Shown here: positions 9,401 to 17,174 of the stretch, piece by piece
Position numbering within the stretch: position 1 is the stretch's first letter
Layout: each line of letters opens with the position of its first letter
Source: an uncultured Geobacter sp.
GTDB lineage: Bacteria; Desulfobacterota; Desulfuromonadia; Geobacterales; CAIOGM01
Direction of reading: 5' to 3'
Assembly (NCBI GenBank): GCA_903902855.1
Contig: CAIUWK010000003.1
Coordinates: forward strand, 1 to 43,433
Length of the DNA: 43,433 bases
Notes under the pieces: model-generated
The model's input: the letters and a program-made list of their open reading frames with translations, nothing else
Told to the model about the DNA's origin: nothing
Database searches by the model: none
Translations under genes and position numbers: made by a program

Positions 9401-9894
9401 ACGTCTATCCGGAGTTGGACCTGCACCGCCAGCTCTATTCCGACACCTCGGTCATCCCCACCCCCATCTTCTTCTACGGCCTGGAGCCGGGGCAGGAGAC
9501 CTCCTTGGACATCGAGCCGGGGAAGACCCTCATCATCAAACTCAACGCCATCGGCAAGGTCCAGGCCGACGGCACCCGGCAGGTCTACTTCGAACTCAAC
9601 GGTAACGCCCGCTCCGTCAACGTGCGAGACCACTCCGCCGCCACCGATGAGAAAGAGCGAGAAAAGGCGGAAAAGGGGAACGCCAAGCATCTGGGGGCTC
9701 CCATGCCGGGAAAGGTGCTCAAGGTTAACGTGAAGGCCGGTGATGCAGTGAGAGGGGGGGATGTCCTCATGGTCACCGAGGCCATGAAGATGGAGACCAA
9801 CATCAAGGCCAAGGAAGACAGCGTCATCGCCGAGGTGAAGTTCAAGGAAGGGGAAAATGTGGAGAAGGAAGACCTCCTCGTCGTGCTGGCGTGA
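6448..9894 (+). CDS. pyc: Pyruvate carboxylase
   Basis: Biotin-dependent, ATP-driven carboxylation of pyruvate to oxaloacetate (anaplerosis, gluconeogenesis). The 1148-residue single-chain form carries all domains in order: biotin carboxylase (about 1-460; ATP-grasp glycine loop AAAGGGGRGMRV, active-site EMNPRIQVEHTVTE), carboxyltransferase (about 530-800; starts LLLTDTTMRDAHQS), the PYC/OADA conserved region (about 830-1030), and a C-terminal biotinyl domain with the biotinylated Lys in EAMKMET. GGAGG precedes the ATG. It is monocistronic, ending at a palindrome and a bidirectional terminator. It uses biotin made by the bioBDA operon seven kb away. Confidence 0.97.
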   Translation: MKHQEFRKVMAANRGEIAIRIFRACTELGIGTVAIYSEEDKLSLHRYKADEAYLIGKGKAPIDAYLGIDEIIALALKADVDAIHPGYGFLSENAEFAEKCEAAGIVFIGPTAEMQRALGDKVAARKVATAAGVRTVPGTEDPIEKEEDALIFAKEHGYPIIVKAAAGGGGRGMRVAQNKKELLEGLVAAASEAKAAFGDAAVFLERYLENPKHIEVQILGDNHGNLVHFYDRDCSIQRRHQKVVEFAPSLSISQLQREELCDAALKIAGQVKYRNAGTVEFLLDKEGQWYFIEMNPRIQVEHTVTEMITGRNLVQSQILVAQGHKLSDPEINIPSQSAIDIRGYSIQCRVTTEDPANNFAPDFGTLTTYRSAAGFGVRLDAGNAFNGAKITPHYDSLLVKISAWGLTFPAAAHVMHRALQEFRIRGVKTNIGFLENVITHPVFINGKCDTSFIDKHPELLQFREKKDRASKVLKFLGDVIVNGSPGIVKPLKSADLIEARVPEVDFTKSRPAGSRDLLMMLGAEGLSKWILEQKKLLLTDTTMRDAHQSNLATRVRTHDILKIAEPTSYLGAELFSLECWGGATFDVSMRFLKEDPWQRLHKLSEAIPNILFQMLLRGSNAVGYTNYPDNVVEKFVEEAANSGIDIFRIFDSLNWTKGMAVAMDAVRKSGKICEAAICYTGDITDPRRDKYPLNYYVNMAKELEQMGAHILAIKDMAGLLKPEAAYKLVKALKENIGIPIHLHTHDTSSNGSAMLMKAAEAGVDIVDAALSSLSGLTAQPNLNALVAAMEGTERDPMVNAAGLQSLANYWETVRDYYAPFESGLKSGTAEVYHHEIPGGQYSNYKPQVAGLGLLDRWEECKEMYHKVNLLFGDIVKVTPSSKVVGDMAIFLMKNNLQPEDVFTQGEELTFPESVVGMFKGMLGQPYQGWPEELQKIILKGEQPITCRPGELLEPVEFEVEREKLEEKVGHKIDDKALISYILYPHVYPELDLHRQLYSDTSVIPTPIFFYGLEPGQETSLDIEPGKTLIIKLNAIGKVQADGTRQVYFELNGNARSVNVRDHSAATDEKEREKAEKGNAKHLGAPMPGKVLKVNVKAGDAVRGGDVLMVTEAMKMETNIKAKEDSVIAEVKFKEGENVEKEDLLVVLA

Positions 9895-9900
9895 TTTTGT

Positions 9901-9928
9901 GTAGGGGCACGGCGCGCCGTGCCCCTAC
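9901..9928. repeat. GTAGGGGC palindrome, copy 1
   Basis: A perfect 28-bp palindrome with 14-bp arms starting GTAGGGGCACGGC lies just after the pyc stop. Related copies occur at 21341 and 32087. It looks like a REP-type dispersed element. Confidence 0.75.
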
Positions 9929-9949
9929 GTTGTCAATGAGGAAAATGAC

Positions 9950-9984
9950 AACGCCCCGCTTCCGGATACCGGAGACGGGGCGTT
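9950..9984. terminator. Bidirectional terminator between convergent genes
   Basis: Arms AACGCCCCG and CGGGGCGTT flank a nested CCGG hairpin. T-rich runs follow on the plus strand and A-rich runs precede it, so it can end both pyc and the convergent 10006 gene. Confidence 0.8.
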
Positions 9985-10005
9985 TTCTTCATCTATCAAT
10001 GACGG

Positions 10006-10638
10006 TTACTTGAAATCCTTCACCGTAACCAGTTCAACTCCCAGAAGTTCAACGGCCTGCTTCATATTCTCCGGGCTCCGGTTGGGCGCTGCATCGCTGC
10101 GGGTGGCGTCCATGACGATGTACACATGCTCGAACTCCTGATTGATGTGCTCGATGGCCGTCATGGCCACCGCGGAGGAGAACGGAAAGCCGCAGACAAC
10201 CACGTGCTTCACATTGAGACTCCGGAGGGTGGAGACATGGGTGCTGAACTCCGGGCTGGTGCCGATGGAGTTGCAGATCAGGCTGGGATGCTCCCCCTTA
10301 CGTACCGGTCGTGACGATTTTCCCACCAGCGCCTGCTCTATCTTGGGAATCAGATGTGCGCCCGGAGTCCGCTCAATGCAGTGACTCTTTTCGCCGGAGA
10401 GGCTCTGCTCCACATGCTCCATATGATCGGGACGCCGAGGATGAATGTCGTTGGAAACAACGATTCTCCTGAACGGTTTGGCGATCAACGACGCAATATT
10501 ATCGGTCACCTCCGCCATGGAGAGATCTCCTGCAACCCCCTTAACAACTCGCGATCCCTTTTCTTCGTCACAATAATCCACCTGGGCGTTCATTACGATC
10601 AGCGCCCAGATATCCTTGCTCACATCAAACTGTTGCAT
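10006..10638 (-). CDS. Isochorismatase/nicotinamidase-like protein with degenerate active site
   Basis: A 210-residue cytoplasmic protein with the cysteine-hydrolase fold: N-terminal strand ALIVMNAQVDY, a metal-like motif SNDIHP (64-66), a Lys in VRKGEHP (114), and a late strand VVVCGFPFSSAVAMTA. In active members the first motif has Asp where this has Asn17, and the late motif has the nucleophilic Cys where this has Ala156. Asp and Cys of the catalytic triad are thus both replaced while the Lys remains. It is probably a non-hydrolytic binding protein or an enzyme with altered chemistry. AAGGAGG lies 9 nt before the ATG. Monocistronic, convergent with pyc. Confidence 0.75.
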   Translation of the reverse strand: MQQFDVSKDIWALIVMNAQVDYCDEEKGSRVVKGVAGDLSMAEVTDNIASLIAKPFRRIVVSNDIHPRRPDHMEHVEQSLSGEKSHCIERTPGAHLIPKIEQALVGKSSRPVRKGEHPSLICNSIGTSPEFSTHVSTLRSLNVKHVVVCGFPFSSAVAMTAIEHINQEFEHVYIVMDATRSDAAPNRSPENMKQAVELLGVELVTVKDFK

Positions 10639-10823
10639 CTTGTCTCTTCCTCCTTGTAATACCCAGAATAGTCACCCTGAGCTGTTTATTCGTAAAAACC
10701 CTTTGAATTCAAGCCGCACTTAAGTACCGCCAGGGCCAAACGATGAACCCCCGGTTACATAGCCGGATATAATGCAGAATAATGCGACAAATCTCAAGAG
10801 AATTCAGGAAGAACTATCCCGAT

Positions 10824-12131
10824 TCAGGAGAGGAGCCGTCGGGCGATAATATCATGATTGAGCCAGAGTACCGGTCCCTGGGGAGCCCAGGAGTCGTCGA
10901 ACATGAGCCGCCCCACCCCCTGAAAGACGAGCCGGGAGAGTTCGGCGCAGACCACCCGTTTCTGATCGGCGCTCATGGCCATGAGTTCCTGGGACCGCTC
11001 CAGCATAAACGCCATCTGCTCCTTCACGTTGTGCTGGGGCCAAGCGGCAAAATCCATGAACCCGGCCATGAGCGGTGAGGCAAGATAGTCGTCGGCCCGT
11101 GCCAGCATCAGCTCAAGGCTTCCCCCCTCCTTGAGAAGCGCCGCACAATCCCGTCGTGCCTGCTCCGCCACCGGACCACCCCCCTCACGCTCCAGGGCCG
11201 CCAGGAACGGGTAGAGGGACAACTCCACTCCCAGAAAGAGGGCGCTGGAGTTGGTCTGAATCTCCGGGCAGTTATAGACCGCGGCACTGATCCCGTTACG
11301 GGTTGCCTCCACGGCGATATCCTCCAGCAGCATCTTGGCCTCCCCCTGAACATAGGGGGTATAGCTCTGCCAGACATACTCCCCACCCAGGAGCACACCG
11401 CAGCCGTGGTAGCCATAGGCCACGTACCGCACCGCCCCACCCCGTGCCTCGACCCCGGCGCGAATGGCTGCCGTGCTTTCCAGGAGTCCGCCGAAGGTAT
11501 TGCCGGTCACTTCATTGAAATTGAGTTGACAGAGTCGCCCCAGATCCGAGTTCCAGAAAGGCTCCGAAGGGAGAAATTTATCACCCGTCCCCTTGAAGAT
11601 CCGGTTGAGCAGCGGCATGAAGAACCGTGCACGGGGTATCCCGCCGGCCATGGTGTGCGCGAAGAGGAGCGACCCCTCCGCCGGAATCAGCGGGGTCAGC
11701 TCCGCAATGAACTGTTCCATATTGGTCCGCAACCGCTCGATTCCACGCCGCCGCGACTGTTGAAGGATCTCCTCGCCGAACCGCACCGTCTCCCAATCGT
11801 CGGGCTTGATCCCCTTCAGCCGCTCCACCGGAGAAATCCCATCGTCGGCCGGTTCCAGATCGAACCCGGCCTCAAGGGGGACATTGATGATCTTCCCCCC
11901 CAGATTCGCCTCCGCCTCGGCCAGTTCCTGGGGGGTGAGGGGGCGCAGTTCCCCGCCGTTGTCACGACGCCCCACGGTTGCCCCCACCACGGTCATCCCG
12001 GCGCGACGGGCCTCATCAACGATGCCGTTGGCATATCCCCTGCCGAACAGCTCTCCGAAGAGGACAAACAGATCCCCCTTCTTGTAGCCGGGTGCAGCAG
12101 GGAGGTTTTTCATGGGTGTATATTCGGTCAT
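10824..12131 (-). CDS. Enoyl-ACP-reductase-like protein (tentative FabMG family)
   Basis: A 435-residue soluble protein. Near the N-terminus it has a Rossmann-like segment FVLFGELFGRGYANG (GxxxGxG, about 26-32) followed by TVVGATVGRRD, resembling an SDR nucleotide-binding start with an NADP-selecting Arg. The rest is not readily classified by eye. I recall similar proteins named enoyl-ACP reductase FabMG family, but this is memory, not a search. The ATG follows GAGGAG; a longer frame into the upstream heptad repeat is rejected. It is 110 nt downstream of dnaB on the same strand, separated by a repeat hairpin. Confidence 0.55.
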   Translation of the reverse strand: MTEYTPMKNLPAAPGYKKGDLFVLFGELFGRGYANGIVDEARRAGMTVVGATVGRRDNGGELRPLTPQELAEAEANLGGKIINVPLEAGFDLEPADDGISPVERLKGIKPDDWETVRFGEEILQQSRRRGIERLRTNMEQFIAELTPLIPAEGSLLFAHTMAGGIPRARFFMPLLNRIFKGTGDKFLPSEPFWNSDLGRLCQLNFNEVTGNTFGGLLESTAAIRAGVEARGGAVRYVAYGYHGCGVLLGGEYVWQSYTPYVQGEAKMLLEDIAVEATRNGISAAVYNCPEIQTNSSALFLGVELSLYPFLAALEREGGGPVAEQARRDCAALLKEGGSLELMLARADDYLASPLMAGFMDFAAWPQHNVKEQMAFMLERSQELMAMSADQKRVVCAELSRLVFQGVGRLMFDDSWAPQGPVLWLNHDIIARRLLS

Positions 12132-12152
12132 TGTTCTCTCCTCGTAAGAAAT

Positions 12153-12235
12153 GTGAAAGGTGAAGCGTGAATGGTGAATGGTGAAAAGGTCAAAGGCTTT
12201 TTCACCATTCACCATTCACTATTCACTATTCACTG
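12153..12235. repeat. Heptad-repeat hairpin downstream of dnaB
   Basis: Five GTGAATG-like 7-mers face five TTCACCA/TTCACTA 7-mers across a short loop, giving a long stem. Sequence and size closely resemble the element at 3047. Confidence 0.8.
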
Positions 12236-12240
12236 AATTA

Positions 12241-13611
12241 TCAATATTCATCCCGTGCCCGGTTTTCAAACTTGGTGTACTCACCGCAGAAGATCATCTG
12301 CACCGTGCCGATGGGGCCATTACGCTGTTTGCCGATAATGACCTCCGCATCCCGCTCATGCCCCAGGGTACAGGAGTTGTCCCTCTTGCGGCAATCCTCG
12401 CAGTAGACCGCCTCGCGGTAGACAAAGGCGATGACGTCGGCGTCCTGCTCGATGGCTCCCGACTCCCGCAGGTCGCTCATCATGGGGCGTTTGTCGGTGC
12501 GACTCTCCAGACTCCGGTTAAGCTGGGAAAGGGCGACCACCGGGATGCTCAGCTCCTTGGCCAACGCCTTGAGGGAACGGGAGATCTCGGAGATCTCCTG
12601 TTGCCGGGATTCGATCCGGTCTCCACCTCTCATGAGTTGAAGGTAGTCCACCACCACCATCCCCACCCCATGTTCGGCCTTGAGGCGGCGCACCTTGGCC
12701 CGCATCTCCGTGGAGGTGATGGCGGGGGTGTCGTCGATGAAAATCTTGCCGCTGGAAAGGGACTCGGCCCCCTTGGTGAGCTTGCTCCAGTCCCCGTCGG
12801 CCAGGTTGCCGGTACGCATCCGGGAGGCGTCGATGCGCGATTCGGAACAGAGGAGCCGCATGGCCAGCTGCTCCTTGCTCATCTCCAGGGAGAAGACCGC
12901 CACCGACACCGGTTTCTCCGCATGGATCGCGGCATATTGGGCTATATTAAGGGCAAAGGCGGTCTTCCCCATGGAGGGGCGACCGGCGATGATGATGAGG
13001 TCACCCCGCTGGAAGCCGGCGGTCATCTTGTCCAGATCCGCAAAGCCGCTCTCCACGCCGGTGATATGATTCTGTCGTTCGGAGAGCTCCTCCAGCGACT
13101 TGAAGGTATCCTTGAGGAGCGCCTTGATCTCGTAAAAGGCACGCTTCATCTGGTTTTCTGATATTTCAAGAACCACCCGCTGGGCCCGGTCCAGAAGCTC
13201 CGTCAGGTCGGTCCGTTCATCGTACCCCTGGGTGATGATGTCGGTGGAGGCGTTGATGAGCCTCCGGGCAATGGATTTCTCCTTAACGATCTTGGCGTAG
13301 TAGGCAATATTGGCGGCAGTGGGGACGTAGTCCACCAGGGTCGCCAGATAGGCTCCCCCCCCCGCCTCATCCAGATCACCCCGCTTCTTCAGCATCATGG
13401 TGAGGGTGATGAAATCGCACGGCTCCCGGAGTTCGCTCAACTCCAGCATCGCCTTGAAGATCTTCCGATGGGGCTCCCGGTAGAAATCCTCCACGACCAG
13501 AAGTTCCAGAACCTGGTTAATCGCCTCGTTCTCCAGGAGAATCCCGCCGAGGACCGACATCTCGGCCTCGATACTCTGGGGCGGAACCCGTTTCCCTGTG
13601 TCTGTCGTCAT
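12241..13611 (-). CDS. dnaB: Replicative DNA helicase DnaB
   Basis: Hexameric 5'-3' helicase of the replication fork. The 456 residues contain the N-terminal DnaB domain (about 10-115; starts PPQSIEAEMSVLGG) and a RecA-like ATPase core with Walker A GRPSMGKT (210-217), Walker B-type MVVVDYLQLM and the ALSQLNRSLE segment. Length is normal and no intein is present. A good sigma-70 promoter lies 39-68 bases upstream. The SD is weak (GAGGCGG). Not linked to rplI or alr as in some relatives. Confidence 0.96.
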   Translation of the reverse strand: MTTDTGKRVPPQSIEAEMSVLGGILLENEAINQVLELLVVEDFYREPHRKIFKAMLELSELREPCDFITLTMMLKKRGDLDEAGGGAYLATLVDYVPTAANIAYYAKIVKEKSIARRLINASTDIITQGYDERTDLTELLDRAQRVVLEISENQMKRAFYEIKALLKDTFKSLEELSERQNHITGVESGFADLDKMTAGFQRGDLIIIAGRPSMGKTAFALNIAQYAAIHAEKPVSVAVFSLEMSKEQLAMRLLCSESRIDASRMRTGNLADGDWSKLTKGAESLSSGKIFIDDTPAITSTEMRAKVRRLKAEHGVGMVVVDYLQLMRGGDRIESRQQEISEISRSLKALAKELSIPVVALSQLNRSLESRTDKRPMMSDLRESGAIEQDADVIAFVYREAVYCEDCRKRDNSCTLGHERDAEVIIGKQRNGPIGTVQMIFCGEYTKFENRARDEY

Positions 13612-13649
13612 GCAATCCGCCTCTGAAGGATCTGTCCTGAAAACTGGAT

Positions 13650-13679
13650 ACTATACTCCCAGAGGTGGAGAAGGGTCAA
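13650..13679 (-). promoter_or_regulatory. Sigma-70 promoter of dnaB
   Basis: TTGACC (13674-13679) and TATAGT (13650-13655) on the minus strand with an 18-base spacer, five of six matches in each box. Confidence 0.7.
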
Positions 13680-13870
13680 CAGCTTTACACGCTTTGCACG
13701 CGATCGCGATTTACCGTCAGCTTCTTCTCGCCTTATCATTCCCCGATTAACGGGATTGGCATTGTATAGATCGTTAAGGTAAAGCGAAGTTACGAAAGAT
13801 AAGCAGAGGAAGTGATGGCAATAACAATACGAATCAACTCACGACAGAGTACCCTGAAAACGGCTATTGA
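13680..13870. other. Unassigned part of the dnaB-bioA gap
   Basis: The gap between bioA and dnaB is 336 bases. Apart from the dnaB promoter and the octad hairpin next to bioA, I see no gene or clear structure. Confidence 0.5.
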
Positions 13871-13929
13871 ACCACGGAGGCACGGATAAATTGTCAAGAT
13901 TATCCTCCGTGTCTCCGTGTCTCAGTGGT
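13871..13929. repeat. Octad-repeat hairpin downstream of bioA
   Basis: Left arm units CCACGGAG and GCACGGAT face, in inverse, CCACTGAG and two ACACGGAG units across an AT-rich loop. It lies 19 bases past the bioA stop and may help end the bio transcript, but lacks a clear T-run. Confidence 0.7.
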
Positions 13930-13947
13930 GGACTGCTTTTTCCAGGG

Positions 13948-15306
13948 CTACCCTTCCGTCACCGTCCGGATGGCCGCTTCAACCACGTCACAGAGAAACG
14001 TCAATTCGTCAGGGGTGATGGCCAGCGGCGGAAAGATGACGATGATATTCCCCAACGGCCGGAGAAACAGTCCGTGACGCCGCGCCTCTTGACAGACCTG
14101 CACCCCCACCTTCTCTTCCCAGGGGTACGCCTCCCGGGTCGACCTCTCCCGGACCAACTCGATTCCCCCCACCATGCCGCAGGAGCGGACATTCCCCACA
14201 TGGGAGAGCTGCGACATCCCGACCAGGCGCTCTTCCAGATAAGCAATCTTCGCTGCCAGATTAACCAGCAGGTTGTCCTTCTTGAACAGTTCCAGGCTGG
14301 CCAGGGCCACGGCGCAGGCCAGGGGATTGCCGGTAAAGGTGTGGCCGTGGAAGAAACTCTTCAGTTCCCGGTACTGCCCCAGAAAGGCGTCGTAGACCGC
14401 CCGGGTAGTCATGGTGGCGGCCAGGGGGAGGTAGCCGGCGGTGATCCCCTTGGAAAGCGCCATGATGTCGGGGGTTACCCCTTCCCGTTGGCAGGCGAAC
14501 ATGCTGCCGGTCCGACCGAAACCGGTGGCCACCTCGTCGAGAATGAGGAGTATCCCGTGAATATTACAGAGATCTCGTACCCCCTTGAGGAATCCGGCGG
14601 GGTGAACAATCATCCCGCCGGCTCCCTGGACCAGCGGCTCCATGACCACCCCTGCCACTTCATGACCATGCTCCGCCATGAGCCGCCCCAGTTCCTTCAG
14701 GCAGCTCATGCCGCAGGTGGCCGGATCGTTCTCCCCCATTTCGCAGCGATAGCAGTAGGGGGCCGGTGCCTGAATAGTGGTAAAGAGAAGCGGCCGGAAG
14801 ATCTCGTGATAGGCATCGATCCCCCCCACGCTCACCGCCCCCAGGGTATCGCCATGGTAGGCGTGGCGGAAGGTGATGAATTTCTTCCGGTTCACGGCCC
14901 CCCGATGCTGCTGGTACTGAAAGGCCATCTTCAGCCCAACCTCCACCGCGGTGGAGCCGTTATCCGAGTAGAAGACCTTGTCCATTCCTTCCGGGGTAAT
15001 GGCTACGAGCTGCTCCGCCAGGAGGATGGACTGTTCCCCGGCCAGCCCCAGGAGGGTGGAATGTTCCAGCTTATCCACCTGGGCCTGCAGCGCCTCGTTC
15101 AACTCTTTTCGGCAGTGGCCGTGGACATTGGTCCACATGGAGGCGACCCCGTCCAGATAGCGGTTCCCGTCGGTGTCGATCAGCCAGGAGCCCTCTCCCC
15201 GCTCGATGACGATGGGGGGCTCCGCCTCCCAGTCACTCATCTGGGTGAAGGGGTGCCAGACATAACGCCGGTCCAGATCCTGCAGCTGTTTCGTCCGGTC
15301 AGACAA
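13948..15306 (-). CDS. bioA: Adenosylmethionine-8-amino-7-oxononanoate aminotransferase
   Basis: PLP enzyme of biotin synthesis: KAPA to DAPA using SAM as amino donor. The N-terminal WHPFTQM is a BioA hallmark; HAYHGDTLGAVSVGG and ILDEVATGFGRTG are class-III aminotransferase motifs; the PLP Lys is in ALSKGITAGYLPLA (about 286). Two TTG starts compete. The first is only 1 nt after AAAGGAG; the second (15306, LSDRTKQL) is 7 nt after it, so I choose the second. Either start overlaps the bioD stop, so translation is coupled. Last gene of bioBDA. Confidence 0.94.
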   Translation of the reverse strand: MSDRTKQLQDLDRRYVWHPFTQMSDWEAEPPIVIERGEGSWLIDTDGNRYLDGVASMWTNVHGHCRKELNEALQAQVDKLEHSTLLGLAGEQSILLAEQLVAITPEGMDKVFYSDNGSTAVEVGLKMAFQYQQHRGAVNRKKFITFRHAYHGDTLGAVSVGGIDAYHEIFRPLLFTTIQAPAPYCYRCEMGENDPATCGMSCLKELGRLMAEHGHEVAGVVMEPLVQGAGGMIVHPAGFLKGVRDLCNIHGILLILDEVATGFGRTGSMFACQREGVTPDIMALSKGITAGYLPLAATMTTRAVYDAFLGQYRELKSFFHGHTFTGNPLACAVALASLELFKKDNLLVNLAAKIAYLEERLVGMSQLSHVGNVRSCGMVGGIELVRERSTREAYPWEEKVGVQVCQEARRHGLFLRPLGNIIVIFPPLAITPDELTFLCDVVEAAIRTVTEG

Positions 15307-16021
15307 GGCCAAGCTCCTTTCTCAAGAGGGTTGTCAACGGTTCCGTGGCAATCCGGTCAATAACGGCATCCACCAGATGACGATGGTCGACAACGTGAAT
15401 GAGAGGAAATACCCCCAGAAGCGGCGCCCCGGAGAGTGAACCGATGAGATGAGGCGCCGACTCCTCCGCCTCATCCGGGTCGTCGGGATAACCGGAGATG
15501 ATGACTCCGGTCACGGTGATCCCCATCTGCCGGGCCGCCAGACAGGTGAGCAGGGTATGATTCACGGTCCCGAGACCGGGCCGGGCCACCACGATGACCG
15601 GCAGCCCCAGCCGGAGGATCAGGTCCGCCACCAGGAGTCCACCCGCCAGGGGGGCCATGAGCCCGCCCGCCCCCTCCACCACCATGAAGTCATGGTCGGC
15701 AGCCAGGGTCTCGTAGTCGGCGCCAATCCGCTCCAGGTTGATGCGGACCCCCTCCTTGTCCGCCGCCACTGAAGGGGCCAAAGGAGCGGTGAGGAGGTAG
15801 GGAGTGGCCTGGGGGGGAAGCGTTTCGATTCCCGCGCCATAGGCCAGGAGCTCGGCGTCAGCGGAAACCCGGACCCCATCCCGCAGGGAGCAACCGCTGG
15901 TGACCGGCTTCATGACCCCGGTTTTCAAGCCGGACAGCACTGCCAGCCGGGCGATGACCGCGCCAACGATGCTCTTCCCCACATCCGTATCCGTGCCGGT
16001 GATAAAGATGCCGCGACTCAT
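15299..16021 (-). CDS. bioD: Dethiobiotin synthetase
   Basis: ATP-dependent carboxylation and ring closure of DAPA to dethiobiotin. The 240 residues start MSRGIFITGTDTDVGKS with the BioD P-loop (9-17), followed by KPVTSG, the VVEGAGGLMAPL motif and the VVARPGLGTVNHTLLT motif. The ATG overlaps the bioB stop as ATGA. A longer frame inside bioB is rejected. Confidence 0.96.
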   Translation of the reverse strand: MSRGIFITGTDTDVGKSIVGAVIARLAVLSGLKTGVMKPVTSGCSLRDGVRVSADAELLAYGAGIETLPPQATPYLLTAPLAPSVAADKEGVRINLERIGADYETLAADHDFMVVEGAGGLMAPLAGGLLVADLILRLGLPVIVVARPGLGTVNHTLLTCLAARQMGITVTGVIISGYPDDPDEAEESAPHLIGSLSGAPLLGVFPLIHVVDHRHLVDAVIDRIATEPLTTLLRKELGLV

Positions 16022-17013
16022 GCCCCATCTCCGCAGCAGGTGGTGACGGTCATTTCCAGGTCGGCCAGCATCCGCCAATCCTCCTCACTGGAGCGTCCCG
16101 TGGTGGTGAGGTAGTTGCCGGTCATGGTCCCGCTGGCCCCGGCAAAGAAGATCCAGGACTGGAGATCCCGCAAGTTTTTCTCCCGCCCGCCGCAGACGGA
16201 GATCTGCCGGGTTGGGTTGACGAAGCGGAACAGGGCGATGGCTTTGAGGCACTCCAGCGGGGTGATGAGCTCGGCCCCTTCCAGAGGGGTGCCGGGGATC
16301 GGGTTGAGAAAATTCAGGGGAATCGACTCCACCTCCAACTCCCGCAGCGTGAAGGCCAACTCCACCCGCTGGTCCTGGGACTCACCAAGGCCGAAGATCC
16401 CGCCGGAGCAGACCCTCAGCCCCGCCTGTTTCACTGCTTTAATGGTGGCAATGTCATCGTCATAGTCGTGGGTGGTGCAGATATTGGGAAAGAAGCTTCG
16501 AGCCGTCTCCAGGTTGTGATGGTAGGTGGCCATGCCCGCCTCTTTCAGGGCGCGGGCCGTCTCCTCACTGATGATTCCCAGGGAACAGGCCGGGGCAATG
16601 GCGGTCTCCTGGCGGATCCGCCGGAGCGCCCCGCAGAGGAGCGCCACCTCATCCCCCTGCACCGTGGTGCCGCTGGTGACGATGCCGTAGCAGGTGGAGC
16701 CGCTCTCCTGGGCACTCCTGGCCTCAGCCACGATCCGCTCCTCGTCCACCAAGGGATAGGTGGGGACACCGGTATCGAAGTGGGCCGACTGGGCGCAGAA
16801 GGCACAGTTCTCGGGACAGTGCCCCGACTTGGCGTTGATGATGGCGCAGAGATGGACCCCGCTCCCCAGAAATTGTTCCCTGATCCGGGTCGCCCCCAGA
16901 AACAGGGCGAAGATGTCCGAGCCGGTGGCCCCGATCAGCCTCTGAGCCTCCGCCTCCGTCACCCCATCCCCCGCGATGACCCTGTCCGCTACTTCCGCAA
17001 TCCACTGTTTCAT
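16018..17013 (-). CDS. bioB: Biotin synthase
   Basis: Radical-SAM enzyme that inserts sulfur into dethiobiotin. The CxxxCxxC 4Fe-4S motif is CPENCAFC (Cys66, 70, 73); the 2Fe-2S ligands are expected at the CSLGI, GGIFGLGE-adjacent Cys and Arg sites, and NPIPGTPLE is present. 331 residues is normal. GGGAGG precedes the ATG. First gene of bioBDA; its promoter overlaps a BirA-type operator. Confidence 0.96.
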   Translation of the reverse strand: MKQWIAEVADRVIAGDGVTEAEAQRLIGATGSDIFALFLGATRIREQFLGSGVHLCAIINAKSGHCPENCAFCAQSAHFDTGVPTYPLVDEERIVAEARSAQESGSTCYGIVTSGTTVQGDEVALLCGALRRIRQETAIAPACSLGIISEETARALKEAGMATYHHNLETARSFFPNICTTHDYDDDIATIKAVKQAGLRVCSGGIFGLGESQDQRVELAFTLRELEVESIPLNFLNPIPGTPLEGAELITPLECLKAIALFRFVNPTRQISVCGGREKNLRDLQSWIFFAGASGTMTGNYLTTTGRSSEEDWRMLADLEMTVTTCCGDGA

Positions 17014-17036
17014 GGTTGATCCTCCCGTAAGAGGTG

Positions 17037-17063
17037 AGTATCATAGGGGGGCAGGATTGTCAA
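17037..17063 (-). promoter_or_regulatory. Probable bioB promoter
   Basis: A perfect TTGACA on the minus strand (17058-17063) lies inside the left arm of the BirA operator. The best -10 is GATACT (17037-17042) at a short 15-base spacing, so the -10 assignment is tentative. Confidence 0.45.
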
Positions 17064-17090
17064 CCGATAGCGCATTCAGGTTTACAATCC
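17054..17090. promoter_or_regulatory. BirA operator between bioB and the radical-SAM gene
   Basis: Arms GGATTGTCAACC and GGTTTACAATCC form a 12-bp inverted repeat with one internal mismatch, separated by 13 bases. The core matches the known BirA signal TTGTAAACC-N-GGTTTACAA (spacer here slightly shorter than in E. coli). It covers the bioB -35 box and lies 85 bases before the divergent radical-SAM gene. A regulatory BirA with a DNA-binding domain is implied elsewhere in the genome. Confidence 0.8.
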
Positions 17091-17174
17091 GGCAAGAGAA
17101 CTCTAAACCGCAGAATAATTTACGACGTATTCCGTCACACATACCTGTTAGACTCCTCCCCGGGAGAAACGACC

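Noticed and set aside
13867-15363. 498-codon plus-strand frame opposite bioA
   Set aside because: Antisense shadow; bioA has all family motifs.
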